From assembly GCF_000364625.1 (NCBI RefSeq), contig NZ_KB822602.1, positions 62,001 to 126,000 of the forward strand: 64,000 bases of DNA, given 5' to 3'. Made by a program: the position numbers and the translations under genes. The DNA is from Pseudomonas thermotolerans DSM 14292. Lineage in GTDB: Bacteria > Pseudomonadota > Gammaproteobacteria > Pseudomonadales > Pseudomonadaceae. Position 1 is the stretch's first letter, and every line of letters starts with the position of its first letter. The notes under the pieces are model-generated. The model made no database searches. It worked only from the letters and a program-made list of their open reading frames with translations, and was not told the DNA's origin. This document shows, piece after piece, positions 49,348-63,379 of this stretch.

Positions 49348-50367
49348 ATGCTGGTGATGCGTCCCGCGCAAATGGCTGACCTGGCCGAAGTTCAGCGCCT
49401 TGCCGCAGACAGCCCGGTAGGCGTCACTTCGCTGCCCGACGACGCCGGGCGCCTGGGCGAGAAGATCGCCGCCTCGGAGGCCTCGTTCGCCGCCGAGGTC
49501 AGCTTCAACGGCGAGGAAAGCTACTTCTTCGTCCTCGAGGACACCGACACCGGGCGGCTGGCCGGCTGCTCGGCGATCGTCGCCTCGGCCGGCTACACCG
49601 AGCCCTTCTATAGCTTCCGCAACGAAACCTTCGTGCACGCTTCGCGGGAGCTGAAGATCCACAACAAGATCCACGCCCTCTCGCTGTGCCACGATCTGAC
49701 CGGCAACAGCCTGCTGACCAGCTTTTACGTCGAGCGGCCGCTGGTGGACAGCGTCTACGCCGAGCTCAACTCGCGCGGGCGCCTGCTGTTCGTCGCCTGC
49801 CACCCGGAACGCTTCGCCGACGCGGTGGTGGTGGAGATCGTCGGCACCAGTGACGAGAACGGCGATTCGCCGTTCTGGGACGCTGTGGGGCGCAACTTCT
49901 TCGACATGAACTACGCCGAGGCCGAGCGCCTGTGCGGCCTGAAGAGCCGTACCTTCCTCGCCGAGCTGATGCCCCACTACCCGATCTACGTGCCGCTGCT
50001 GCCGGATGCTGCCCAGGAGGCCATGGGCCAGGTCCATCCCCGCGCGCAGATCACCTTCGACATCCTGATGCGCGAAGGCTTCGAGACCGACCACTACATC
50101 GACATCTTCGACGGCGGTCCGACCCTGCACGCGCGCACCTCGAGCATCCGCTCCATCGCCCAGAGCCGCGTGGTGCCGGTGCGCATCGACGATGGCGCCG
50201 GGCCTGGCGGCCGCCAGTACCTGGTGTGCAACGGCCAGCTGCAGGACTTCCGTGCGGTGGTCGCCGAGCTGGACTGGGTGCCCGGCCAGCCGGTCAGCCT
50301 GAGCCGCGAGGTGGCCGAGGCCCTGGGCGTCGGCGAGGGCTCCAGCATCCGGCTGGTGGCGGTTTGA
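49348..50367 (+). CDS. aruF: Arginine N-succinyltransferase, alpha subunit
   Basis: 339 residues. With AruG forms the heteromeric enzyme that transfers succinyl from succinyl-CoA to arginine, first step of the AST pathway. Family features: LVMRPAQMADLAEVQRLA, SYFFVLEDTDTGRLAGCSAI, SRELKIHNKIHALSLCHDLTG in outline, GTSDENGDSPFWDAVGRNFF and a shared DIFDGGPTLHARTSSIR. Start ATG 49348 has AGAAGGAG nine bases upstream; an upstream ATG in frame at 49237 lies before the stem-loop and is not supported. 61 bases before aruG. Confidence 0.96.
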   Translation: MLVMRPAQMADLAEVQRLAADSPVGVTSLPDDAGRLGEKIAASEASFAAEVSFNGEESYFFVLEDTDTGRLAGCSAIVASAGYTEPFYSFRNETFVHASRELKIHNKIHALSLCHDLTGNSLLTSFYVERPLVDSVYAELNSRGRLLFVACHPERFADAVVVEIVGTSDENGDSPFWDAVGRNFFDMNYAEAERLCGLKSRTFLAELMPHYPIYVPLLPDAAQEAMGQVHPRAQITFDILMREGFETDHYIDIFDGGPTLHARTSSIRSIAQSRVVPVRIDDGAGPGGRQYLVCNGQLQDFRAVVAELDWVPGQPVSLSREVAEALGVGEGSSIRLVAV

Positions 50368-50428
50368 AACAGGGGCGGCGAGCCCGTCCGCGCGCTTGCC
50401 GTCCGCTTTTAGCTGATCCGGAGGATCT

Positions 50429-52913
<2,485 letters not shown>

Positions 52914-52914
<1 letters not shown>

Positions 52915-54260
52915 TGACCGCCTATGAGATGAACTTCGATGGCCTGGTCGGCCCGACCCACAACTACGGCGGCCTGTCTTACGGCAACGTCGCCTCGCAG
53001 AGCAATAGCCAGGCGGTGTCCAACCCTCGCGAGGCGGCCTTGCAGGGCCTGACCAAGATGAAGGCGCTGATGGACATGGGCTTCAAGCAGGGCGTGCTGG
53101 CCCCGCAGGAACGCCCGGACGTCGCCGCCCTGCGCGCCCTGGGCTTCTCCGGCAGCGACGCCGAGGTGATCGGCAAGGCAGCCAGGGAGGCGCCGGTGCT
53201 GCTCGCCTCCTGCAGCTCGGCGTCCAGCATGTGGACCGCCAACGCCTGCACCGTCAGTCCCAGCGCCGACACCGCCGACGGCCGCGTGCACTTCACCGCC
53301 GCCAACCTCAACTGCAAGTTCCACCGCAGCATCGAGCATCCCACTACCAGCCGGGTGCTCGCCGCGATGTTCGCCGACGAGCGCCATTTCGCCCATCACC
53401 CGGCGCTGCCGGCGGTGTCCCAGTTCGGCGACGAGGGCGCGGCTAACCACACGCGCTTCTGCAAGAGCTACGGTGAGCCCGGCGTGGAGTTCTTCGTGTT
53501 CGGGCGCAGTGCCTTCGACAGCCGCTACCCGGTGCCGCAGCGCTACCCGGCGCGGCAGACCCTGGAGGCCTGTCAGGCGGTTGCCCGACTGCACGGGCTG
53601 AGCGAGGAGGGCGTGGTCTACGCCCAGCAGAACCCGGCGGTGATCGACCAGGGGGTGTTCCACAACGATGTGATCGCGGTGGGCAACGGCGAGGTGCTGT
53701 TCCACCACCAGGACGCCTTCCTCGACAGCGAACGGGTACTTGCCGAGCTGGCGGACAAGCTGGCCCGCCGCGGCGGCCGCTTCCGCGCCATTTGCGTGCC
53801 GCGTGACGCGGTGAGCGTGGAGGACGCGGTGCAGTCCTACCTGTTCAACAGCCAGCTGCTGACCCGCACGGACGGCAACATGCTCTTGATCGTCCCCGAG
53901 GAGTGCCGGCAGAACCCGCAGGTCTGGCAGTACCTGACGCAGCTCACCGGCGAGGAAGGGCCGATCCGCGAGGTCAAGGTCTTCGATCTCAAGCAGAGCA
54001 TGCAGAACGGCGGCGGCCCGGCCTGCCTGCGCCTGCGCGTGGCGCTCAAGGAGGAGGAGTTCCAGGCGGTCAACCCCGGCGTGGTGCTGACCCCCGAGCT
54101 GTACACCCGGCTGGTGGCCTGGGTGGAAAAGCACTACCGTGATCGCCTGACCGAGGCCGATCTGGCCGACCCGCAGCTGCTGGTCGAGTGCCGCACGGCC
54201 TTGGATGAGCTGACCGGCATCCTTAAACTGGGATCGGTCTACCCTTTCCAGATCAACTGA
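52914..54260 (+). CDS. aruB: N-succinylarginine dihydrolase
   Basis: 448 residues, amidinotransferase-fold hydrolase that releases CO2 and two ammonia from succinylarginine to give succinylornithine. Features: [44 protein letters not shown] in outline, [30 protein letters not shown] with a catalytic His, and C-terminal catalytic Cys in [23 protein letters not shown] overlap with aruD indicates coupled translation. Confidence 0.97.
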
Positions 54261-54270
54261 GAACCCGCAC

Positions 54271-54552
54271 ATGACCGAAGCCCTGCGCCTCATCCTCGAA
54301 GACACCGACGGCACTCAGCTCGAGACCTCCTGCACCCGCTTTGCCGTCGTCTGGCAGGGCAAGGAAGTCTGGGTCCAAGCCGTCGGCGACCAGCTGCTTA
54401 TCGGTGTGGACGTGGAGGAGGGCGATACCGAGTACGCCAGCCTGTTGCTGCGCCCGCAGGCCACCAACCTGGTCAGCCTGCAGCTGGAAATGGAGCCGAT
54501 CGGCGAGGACGACGGTCACGTGCACGGCCCGGATTGCGACCACGATCACTGA
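54271..54552 (+). CDS. Small acidic protein within aru cluster
   Basis: 93 residues, no assigned function. It reads TEALRLILEDTDGTQLETSC and ends in a His/Asp-rich tail (DDGHVHGPDCDHDH) that could bind a divalent metal. It lies 10 bases after aruB and 9 before aruE, so it is surely in the operon. I recall a small unnamed gene at this place in P. aeruginosa (PA0900), so it is conserved. A metal-donor or assembly role for the metal-dependent AruE is a guess only. Confidence 0.8.
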   Translation: MTEALRLILEDTDGTQLETSCTRFAVVWQGKEVWVQAVGDQLLIGVDVEEGDTEYASLLLRPQATNLVSLQLEMEPIGEDDGHVHGPDCDHDH

Positions 54553-54561
54553 GGTGATGTG

Positions 54562-55572
54562 ATGCTAGCCCTCGGCAAGCTGCTTGAACTGACCCTGGCC
54601 GACCACGAGCCGGCGGCCAAGATCCAGCTCACCCAGGAGGGCGTGCGCCTACGCTGGCTGACCGAAGGGGCCCTGGAGGTGACGCCGCCGGCAGCCGTCG
54701 ACACGGGGCTCGACCTGCTGCTCTCCGCCGGCATCCATGGCAACGAGACGGCGCCCATCGAGCTGCTCGACCTGCTGCTCCACGAGATCGCCCGTGGCGA
54801 GCTCAAGCCTCGGGCGCGGCTGCTGTTCCTGTTCGGCAACCCCGAGGCCATGCGCCGCGGCGAGCGTTACGTGGAGCAAGACATCAACCGTCTGTTCAAC
54901 GGCCGCCACGAGCAGAGCAGTGGTCGCGAGGCACTGCGTGCCGGCGAGCTGGAGCGCCTGGCGGTCAACTTCTTCGCCCAGCCGGGGCGCAGGCGGCTGC
55001 ACTACGACCTGCACACCGCGATCCGCGGTTCGAAGATCGAGCAGTTCGCCCTCTATCCCTGGGCCGAGGGGCGCCGGCATTCCGCCCTGGAGCTGGCCCG
55101 CCTGCACGCCGCGGGGATCGAGGCGGTACTGTTGCAGAACAAGCCATCGATCACCTTCAGCGCCTATACCTATGCGGCCCTGGGCGCCGAGGCTTTCACC
55201 CTGGAGCTAGGCAAGGCACGGCCGTTCGGCCAGAACCAGGCGGTCAATCTGGATCGCCTGGCCAACCACCTGCGTGCTCTGATCGCCGGCAGCGAGCCGC
55301 CGGTGGAACCCGCCGACGTGCAGCACCTCCAGCTGTTCGCCGTGGCTCGCGAGGTGATCAAGCACAGCGACGCCTTCCAGCTGCACCTGCCGCAAGACAT
55401 CGAGAACTTCACCGAACTGCCCCAGGGTTACCTGCTCGCCGAGGACATCGCCGGCACCCGCTGGGTGGTGGAGGAGGAGGGGGCGCGGGTGATCTTTCCC
55501 AATCCACGGGTGCAGAACGGCCTGCGTGCGGCGATCCTCATCGTGCCGGCCGACGCCGCGCAACTGGCCTGA
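54562..55572 (+). CDS. aruE: Succinylglutamate desuccinylase
   Basis: 336 residues, zinc carboxypeptidase-like (AstE/AspA family), last step of the AST pathway: succinylglutamate to glutamate and succinate. Zinc ligands: His and Glu in [13 protein letters not shown] and His in [11 protein letters not shown]; catalytic Glu in [12 protein letters not shown]. Start ATG 54562 with GAGGTGAT ending four bases before it; an adjacent GTG three bases upstream is also in frame. Completes the arginine-to-glutamate route. Confidence 0.96.
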   Translation: MLALGKLLELTLADHEPAAKIQLTQEGVRLRWLTEGALEVTPPAAVDTGLDLLLSAGIHGNETAPIELLDLLLHEIARGELKPRARLLFLFGNPEAMRRGERYVEQDINRLFNGRHEQSSGREALRAGELERLAVNFFAQPGRRRLHYDLHTAIRGSKIEQFALYPWAEGRRHSALELARLHAAGIEAVLLQNKPSITFSAYTYAALGAEAFTLELGKARPFGQNQAVNLDRLANHLRALIAGSEPPVEPADVQHLQLFAVAREVIKHSDAFQLHLPQDIENFTELPQGYLLAEDIAGTRWVVEEEGARVIFPNPRVQNGLRAAILIVPADAAQLA

Positions 55573-55680
55573 AGCGCTCCACGCGGCGCCGGGCGTCGCC
55601 TGCAGTTGAAAAAGTGACGTTTTTGGAGGTCCATGGGCCTTTCTATCGCATAACACTCTATGCGCGGCTCGCAAGGCCGA

Positions 55681-55686
55681 TATAAT
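55681..55686 (+). promoter_or_regulatory. Candidate -10 element for alaS
   Basis: TATAAT about 160 bases upstream of the alaS ATG in a short AT-rich patch, followed by a GC-rich discriminator (GCGGCCC) typical of stringently controlled promoters. No good -35 at the 17-base distance. Confidence 0.45.
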
Positions 55687-55844
55687 GCGGCCCTTTGCCG
55701 GCGAACGCAGAACATTCGCGTTCGCCGCGGTCGAGCGACCACAGGCCGGAAAGGCCGGGTCTGGACTGCCTCTGCCACGACTCCGTCCCGCTTCGATCGC
55801 GGCTTCGTCCGTCGCAATCGCCGCCGTTTTCCTGAGAAAAGCCT

Positions 55845-58469
<2,625 letters not shown>

Positions 58470-58567
58470 GGAGCGGCGGCCGGGCTCGCGGCATGCCCGC
58501 GGGCCTTGGCAGTCTCTCGCGTTAACTGTTTAATGGTCGCCCTTTCGCGGGCTGAGGCAGTTTTGAA

Positions 58568-59806
58568 ATGGCTTTGATCGTACAGAAATTTGGGGGGACC
58601 TCCGTCGGCACCATCGAGCGCATCGAGATGGTGGCCGAGAAGGTAAAGAAGTTCCGCGAGAACGGTGACGACATCGTTGTCGTGGTTTCCGCGATGAGCG
58701 GCGAAACCAACCGTCTGATCGATCTGGCCAAACAGATCAGCGACGGCAACCCGGTTCCGCGCGAACTGGATGTGATGGTGTCCACCGGCGAACAGGTGAC
58801 CATCGCGCTGCTGGCCATGGCGCTGATCAAGCGTGGCGTCCCCGCGGTGTCCTACACCGGCAACCAGGTGCGCATTCTCACCGACAGTGCCTTCACCAAG
58901 GCGCGCATCCTGCAGATCGACGACCACAAGCTGCGCGCCGACCTCAAGGCCGGTCGCGTCGTGGTGGTCGCCGGTTTCCAGGGCGTCGACGAGCACGGCA
59001 ACATCACCACCCTGGGCCGTGGCGGCTCCGATACCACCGGCGTGGCCCTGGCCGCGGCGCTGAAGGCCGACGAGTGCCAGATCTATACCGACGTCGATGG
59101 CGTCTACACCACCGACCCGCGCGTGGTGCCGAGGGCCCGGCGCCTGGAGAAGATCACCTTCGAGGAAATGCTGGAGATGGCCAGCCTTGGCTCCAAGGTG
59201 CTGCAGATCCGTTCGGTGGAGTTCGCCGGCAAGTACAACGTTCCGCTGCGCGTCCTGCACAGCTTCCAGGAGGGGCCGGGCACCCTCATTACCATTGATG
59301 AAGAGGAATCCATGGAACAGCCGATCATTTCCGGCATCGCCTTCAACCGCGACGAGGCCAAGCTGACCATCCGTGGCGTGCCGGACACCCCCGGCGTGGC
59401 CTTCAAGATCCTCGGTCCGATCAGTGCCGCGAACATCGAGGTGGACATGATCGTGCAGAACGTTTCGCACGATAACACCACCGACTTCACCTTCACCGTA
59501 CACCGCAACGACTACCAGAACGCGTTGCGCATCCTTGAGCAGACCGCCCGTGACATCGGCGCGCGCGAAGCCGGTGGTGACGTGGACATCGCCAAGGTGT
59601 CCATCGTCGGGGTCGGCATGCGTTCCCACGCCGGTGTGGCCAGCCGCATGTTCGAGGCTCTGGCCAAGGAGGGGATCAACATCCAGATGATCTCCACCTC
59701 CGAGATCAAGGTATCGGTGGTCATCGAGGAGAAGTACCTGGAACTGGCCGTTCGCGCCCTGCACACCGCCTTCGAACTGGATGCCCCCGCCCCCCAGGGC
59801 GAGTAA
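58568..59806 (+). CDS. lysC: Aspartate kinase
   Basis: 412 residues. Phosphorylates aspartate, first step to Lys, Thr, Met and diaminopimelate. Kinase domain starts LIVQKFGGTSVGTIE; ATP site TLGRGGSDTTGVALAAAL; substrate region YTDVDGVYTTDPR; two C-terminal ACT domains (residues about 263-412) for Lys/Thr feedback. An in-frame ATG at 59312 with GAGGA (59303-59307) four bases upstream could start a separate beta chain (MEQPIISGIAFNRDEAKL) of 164 residues, as in known alpha2beta2 aspartokinases. Confidence 0.97.
   Translation: MALIVQKFGGTSVGTIERIEMVAEKVKKFRENGDDIVVVVSAMSGETNRLIDLAKQISDGNPVPRELDVMVSTGEQVTIALLAMALIKRGVPAVSYTGNQVRILTDSAFTKARILQIDDHKLRADLKAGRVVVVAGFQGVDEHGNITTLGRGGSDTTGVALAAALKADECQIYTDVDGVYTTDPRVVPRARRLEKITFEEMLEMASLGSKVLQIRSVEFAGKYNVPLRVLHSFQEGPGTLITIDEEESMEQPIISGIAFNRDEAKLTIRGVPDTPGVAFKILGPISAANIEVDMIVQNVSHDNTTDFTFTVHRNDYQNALRILEQTARDIGAREAGGDVDIAKVSIVGVGMRSHAGVASRMFEALAKEGINIQMISTSEIKVSVVIEEKYLELAVRALHTAFELDAPAPQGE
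59312..59806 (+). other. Possible internal start, LysC beta chain
   Basis: ATG 59312 in frame with lysC, preceded by AGAGGAATCC, begins exactly at the ACT-domain half (EQPIISGIAFNRDEAKL), the place where the beta subunit starts in Corynebacterium and Bacillus aspartokinases. 164 residues. Confidence 0.5.
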
Positions 59807-59821
59807 GATAATCGCTTCGAC

Positions 59822-59854
59822 GAAAGGCGCGGTCTTCCGCGCCTTTCATCGTTT
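59822..59854 (+). terminator. Terminator after lysC
   Basis: GAAAGGCGCG, loop GTCTTC, CGCGCCTTTC then ATCGTTTT; 10-base stem and T-rich end, 16 bases after lysC. Confidence 0.85.
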
Positions 59855-59868
59855 TGTCGGCCAGCGCG

Positions 59869-59898
59869 GAACTTTCTTTCTGCGTGCGCTAGTCAATA
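59869..59898 (+). promoter_or_regulatory. Candidate AlgU (sigma22) promoter before rsmA
   Basis: GAACTT, 18 bases, TCAATA resembles the AlgU/RpoE consensus GAACTT-N16/17-TCTGA. The -10 part and spacing are not ideal. AlgU-dependent expression of rsmA is known in P. aeruginosa. Confidence 0.4.
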
Positions 59899-60015
59899 CT
59901 CAGGTTGAGGGCCAGGCCCTCGCGTGACCCGCTTGATAAGTGCGCAGGCCGCCACCATTTACTTTTTTGCAGACTGAGTTTGTTGTCCTGAACTGTTATC
60001 CGTGAGGAGAAAGGA

Positions 60016-60201
60016 ATGCTGATTCTGACTCGCCGGGTCGGAGAGACCTTGATGGTGGGTGATGACGTCACCGTCACCGTGCTGGGTGTGAAGGGTAATC
60101 AGGTGCGCATCGGGGTCAATGCTCCGAAGGAGGTCGCGGTACACCGTGAGGAGATCTACCAGCGCATCCAGAAAGAGAAAGACCAGGAACCAAGCCACTA
60201 A
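60016..60201 (+). CDS. rsmA: Carbon storage regulator RsmA/CsrA
   Basis: 61-residue RNA-binding dimer that binds GGA motifs in mRNA leaders and represses translation of many secondary-metabolism and biofilm genes. Sequence is typical: [20 protein letters not shown] at the N-terminus with RNA-contact Leu4 and Arg6/7, and [22 protein letters not shown] with Arg44 region. GAGGAGAAAGGA gives a very strong ribosome binding site. Located between lysC and a tRNA cluster, as in other Pseudomonas. Confidence 0.99.
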   Translation: MLILTRRVGETLMVGDDVTVTVLGVKGNQVRIGVNAPKEVAVHREEIYQRIQKEKDQEPSH

Positions 60202-60221
60202 TTTTTCTAAAATTTTTGGCT

Positions 60222-60249
60222 TTGCAAACGGGGAAAACATGGGTATCAT
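60222..60249 (+). promoter_or_regulatory. Promoter of tRNA-Ser
   Basis: TTGCAA, 16 bases, TATCAT, ending 14 bases before the tRNA-Ser 5' end. Confidence 0.65.
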
Positions 60250-60263
60250 GCGCCCCGTGTTGC

Positions 60264-60354
60264 GGAGAGGTGGCCGAGTGGCCGAAGGCGCTCCCCTGCT
60301 AAGGGAGTACACCTCAAAAGGGTGTCGGGGGTTCGAATCCCCCCTTCTCCGCCA
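60264..60354 (+). tRNA. tRNA-Ser (GCT anticodon)
   Basis: 91-base tRNA with encoded CCA. Acceptor GGAGAGG/CTTCTCC with one G-T pair, D arm GGCCGAGTGGCC, anticodon loop CTGCTAA (anticodon GCT, codons AGC/AGT), a long variable arm as in class II tRNAs, and T arm GGGGGTTCGAATCCCCC. Ends GCCA. Confidence 0.97.
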
Positions 60355-60416
60355 TGTTTGCATTACTGGGTTGTCCCGGGCGCTTCGATAAGTCTTTGAT
60401 TTTATTGAAATAGTGC

Positions 60417-60444
60417 TTGATTCTCGCGAAGGGCTCCCTATAAT
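60417..60444 (+). promoter_or_regulatory. Promoter of tRNA-Arg genes
   Basis: TTGATT, 16 bases, TATAAT, ending 13 bases before the first tRNA-Arg. A near-consensus sigma70 promoter. Confidence 0.75.
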
Positions 60445-60457
60445 GCGCACGCTCAGC

Positions 60458-60534
60458 GCACTCGTAGCTCAGCTGGATAGAGTACCCGGCTACGAACCGG
60501 GCGGTCAGAGGTTCGAATCCTCTCGAGTGCGCCA
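60458..60534 (+). tRNA. tRNA-Arg (ACG anticodon), copy 1
   Basis: 77 bases, acceptor GCACTCG/CGAGTGC, anticodon stem CCCGG/CCGGG around loop CTACGAA (anticodon ACG, read as ICG for CGT/CGC/CGA), T arm AGAGGTTCGAATCCTCT, encoded CCA. Needs TadA editing of A34. Confidence 0.97.
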
Positions 60535-60612
60535 TCTTCAAGAAGTCTGCCTTCAGGATGAAGGCCAGGCTGGCTGGAAACCAGAGGCGATCTGGTCAAA
60601 AAGCGCCATCAC

Positions 60613-60689
60613 GCACTCGTAGCTCAGCTGGATAGAGTACCCGGCTACGAACCGGGCGGTCAGAGGTTCGAATCCTCTCGAGTGCGCCA
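60613..60689 (+). tRNA. tRNA-Arg (ACG anticodon), copy 2
   Basis: Identical to copy 1 over all 77 bases, 78 bases downstream. No separate promoter is evident, so both are probably cut from one precursor ending at the terminator at 60697-60726. Confidence 0.97.
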
Positions 60690-60696
60690 CCCCGAA

Positions 60697-60726
60697 GGGC
60701 CTGCAGCGATGCAGGCCCTTTTCTTT
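60697..60726 (+). terminator. Terminator after tRNA-Arg pair
   Basis: GGGCCTGCA, loop GCGA, TGCAGGCCC, then TTTTCTTT. Strong intrinsic terminator 7 bases after the second tRNA-Arg. Confidence 0.92.
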
Positions 60727-61090
60727 GTCCGCGATTTTCCCCGGCGGATCTGGCACTCCATCCAGGAGCGGGGATTGCCAGCCCCTGCGTGGCCATTCGC
60801 GCTGCACATGGCGGGGTGGGCGCTAGTTACGGGGATGTGTCCTGTTGGCCGTATCGCACGTCGCAAAGGCATGCAGTCGACGCTCAACTTTGACGTGCAA
60901 CTGTTTGTTCTTGCCAAGATTTTGTCACCTGAAACGGGTTGCTCGGTGCTATCATGTGCGCCGTCTGCCCCGCCGGGGCTTGTTGGGCATCACCATGGAC
61001 TTACCCAGTAGATATTCAAATCCGCTATCCGACTCGTACCTGATCGTCTGAGCCCTTGTAGCGCGCGCCGCTGCTGGGGTGGAGCGTGCT
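60727..61090. other. Leader region of mgtE
   Basis: 364 bases without a gene. An AT-rich part (60885-60930) could hold a promoter, and the perfect palindrome GCCCCGCCGGGGC at 60966-60978 lies in the probable leader. No known magnesium riboswitch pattern was recognised. GGAG lies about 10 bases before the mgtE ATG. Confidence 0.4.
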
Positions 61091-62533
61091 ATGACCGAAG
61101 TAGAAGCCAAAAAGCCGCAAGAAAGCCTGCAGGACCGCCTCGCCTGGGTAGTCGACCTGCTGCACCGCCACAAGCTGGATGAGGACCTGGAGCATCGCCA
61201 GGACCGCCAGTATCCCGAACATCTCGTTGAGCTGGCGCGCCGCGAGAACCTCGCCGAACTGCAGCGCCGCCTCGACGAGCTGCACTCCGCCGACGTCGCC
61301 CACATCCTCGAAGCCCTGCCGCTGGATGACCGCCTGACCGTCTGGCAACTGGTCAAGGCCGAGCGCGACGGCGACATCCTCCTCGAAGTGTCCGACGCGG
61401 TGCGCGAGACGCTGATCGCCGACATGGACGATCACGAGATCCTCGCCGCCGCCAAGGAACTGGACGCCGACGAGTTGGCCGACCTGGCGCCGGAACTGCC
61501 GCGCGACGTGGTCCACGAGTTGATGGAGTCCCTGGACGCCCAGCAACGCGAGCGGGTGCGTTCGGCGCTGTCCTACGAGGAGGACGAGGTCGGCGCGCTG
61601 ATGGACTTCGAGATGGTGACCATCCGCGAGGACGTCAGCCTGGAGGTGGTGCTACGCTACCTGCGCCGCCTGAAGGAGCTGCCGGGACACACCGACAAGC
61701 TGTTCGTGGTGGACTACGACGGCATCCTCAAGGGCGTGCTGCCGATCAAGCGGCTGCTGGTCAACGACCCGGAGAAGCTGGTGGCCGAGGTGATGGCCAG
61801 CGACCCGGTGTGCTTCGAGCCGGACGAGGACGCCCATGACGCGGCCCAGGCCTTCGAGCGCTACGACCTGATTTCCGCTCCGGTGGTGGACAAGAACGGC
61901 AAGCTGATCGGCCGTCTGACCATCGACGAGATGGTCGACCTGATCCGCGAGGAGAGCGAGAACGAAGTGCTCAGCATGGCCGGTCTGCGCGAGGAGGAGG
62001 ACATTTTCGCCTCGGTGTGGAAGTCGGTGCGCAACCGCTGGTCCTGGCTGGCCGTCAACCTGATCACCGCCTTCGTCGCCTCGCGGGTGATCGGCGTCTT
62101 CGAGGGTTCCATCGAGAAGCTGGTCGCCCTGGCCGCGCTGATGCCCATAGTGGCGGGGATCGGTGGCAATTCCGGCAATCAGACCATCACCATGATCGTC
62201 CGCGCCATCGCCCTGGACCAGGTGGCCACCGGCAGCACCCGCCGGCTGCTGCGCAAGGAGCTGGGCGTGGCGCTGATAAACGGCCTGATCTGGGGCGGGG
62301 TGATCGGCGGAGTGGCCTGGTGGCTGTACGACAGCTGGTCGCTGGGCGCGGTGATGACCGCGGCCATGACCCTCAACCTGCTGCTCGCCGCACTGATGGG
62401 GGTGCTGATCCCCATGACCCTGCTGCGCCTGGGCCGTGATCCGGCGATGGGTTCCAGCGTGATGATCACCGCCATGACCGACAGCGGCGGTTTCTTCATC
62501 TTCCTCGGGTTGGCCACCTTGTTCCTGCTCTAG
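61091..62533 (+). CDS. mgtE: Magnesium transporter MgtE
   Basis: 480 residues. Cytoplasmic MgtE N-terminal superhelix (about 30-160; LHSADVAHILEALPLDDR), two CBS domains (about 165-290; ISAPVVDKNGKLIGRLTIDEMVDLI in outline), plug helix, then five membrane helices with the conserved pore stretch MPIVAGIGGNSGNQTITMIVRAIA. Channel for Mg2+ at the inner membrane, closed by Mg2+ binding to the CBS part. ATG 61091 preferred over an in-frame GTG 12 bases upstream. Same neighbour (tRNA-Arg, rsmA) as I recall in P. aeruginosa, where MgtE also represses type III secretion. Confidence 0.96.
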   Translation: MTEVEAKKPQESLQDRLAWVVDLLHRHKLDEDLEHRQDRQYPEHLVELARRENLAELQRRLDELHSADVAHILEALPLDDRLTVWQLVKAERDGDILLEVSDAVRETLIADMDDHEILAAAKELDADELADLAPELPRDVVHELMESLDAQQRERVRSALSYEEDEVGALMDFEMVTIREDVSLEVVLRYLRRLKELPGHTDKLFVVDYDGILKGVLPIKRLLVNDPEKLVAEVMASDPVCFEPDEDAHDAAQAFERYDLISAPVVDKNGKLIGRLTIDEMVDLIREESENEVLSMAGLREEEDIFASVWKSVRNRWSWLAVNLITAFVASRVIGVFEGSIEKLVALAALMPIVAGIGGNSGNQTITMIVRAIALDQVATGSTRRLLRKELGVALINGLIWGGVIGGVAWWLYDSWSLGAVMTAAMTLNLLLAALMGVLIPMTLLRLGRDPAMGSSVMITAMTDSGGFFIFLGLATLFLL

Positions 62534-62562
62534 GCTGGGCAGAGGCCTGGCATAAAGAAGGT

Positions 62563-62955
62563 TCATCGCGCTTTCCCGGGGAAGGCGGCCTTGATTTTCA
62601 GGAAGAAGTAGGCCGAGTCCCGGGAACCGCAGGCCATGCGCTTGATCGCTTTGATGCGCTTGCTCACGTCCTCCAGGACGACGCCGGTATGCGGAAGCAA
62701 GCACAGGCGGGAATGCCCCGGGCCTATTCGCGCAGGTTGCGGGCGAAGCGCTGTAGCGGGGACCGCTGTCCCGGGCATGCCGCAGCCAGCTTCGCCAGCG
62801 CGCTAGCCTTCCCGCACGCTGGGGGCGTGCCAGACATCCTTGAGCGGATAGACCGTGGCCAGCGACTGGTTGGCCGCGAGCAGTTTCTGCAATCGCACGG
62901 CTTGCCCGTCCTTCGGGTTTTCGCGATTGCGCAGCAGTAGCCATGACCACCAGTC
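62563..62955 (-). pseudogene. ISL3-family transposase remnant
   Basis: Minus-strand pieces of an ISL3 transposase in different frames: WLLLRNRENPKDGQAVRLQK and LLAANQSLATVYPLKD (near 62840-62943), stopped by TAG after VWHAPSVREG; then RWRSWLRHARDSG in another frame; then VSKRIKAIKRMACG and SRDSAYFFLKIKAAFPGKAR ending at 62563. This is the C-terminal half only, with at least two frameshifts and a short deletion. The N-terminal half and the ends of the element were not found. Confidence 0.7.
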
Positions 62956-63298
62956 AGTCAATCCGCTCGGTTGCCTGCTCACAACTCAGGCAGTCGACGT
63001 GATGCACCGGCAGTTGTCGCAGGACGTGCTGGTCGAATCGCGATCACGCACCAGGCGAATCCGCCGCTCATGGATCGGCGGACAGGCTTGGCGGCAACGC
63101 CCGCCTTGGGGGCGGAGCGGCTTGCGGCGTCAATTCGATCAGCAGGGGCGGCAGTGGGGCAGGCGATGACGGCGTAGCCTGGCCAGAAAGCAGGAGGATC
63201 AATAGGATGCGCGGCGGCAGCAGGGGTGGGGGCGACTGCCAATCGGCCCACTTCCCTGGCTGTCAACTCGTTCTTTCCTCTGGTCCCGCGAAGAACCA
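62956..63298. other. Unassigned DNA between IS remnant and pchF
   Basis: 343 bases with no supported gene. Short frames exist on both strands without ribosome binding sites or known motifs. It may be further decayed mobile-element DNA. Confidence 0.4.
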
Positions 63299-63338
63299 CA
63301 AAAAAGCCGGACGAGACCTGCAGGTCTGCGTCCGGCTG
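63299..63338 (-). terminator. Terminator after pchF
   Basis: Read on the minus strand: AGCCGGAC, then GCAGACCTGC and AGGTCTC, then GTCCGGCT followed by TTTTTTGTGG. A long imperfect stem with a T run, 42 bases after the pchF stop. Confidence 0.88.
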
Positions 63339-63379
63339 GGGAATCGGGGAGAGACTTGGCGGAGCCTCTCCGGACCTGA

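Noticed and set aside
60727..61090. Magnesium riboswitch before mgtE
   Set aside because: Only one short palindrome is seen; no match to known Mg2+ leader structures that I can recognise.
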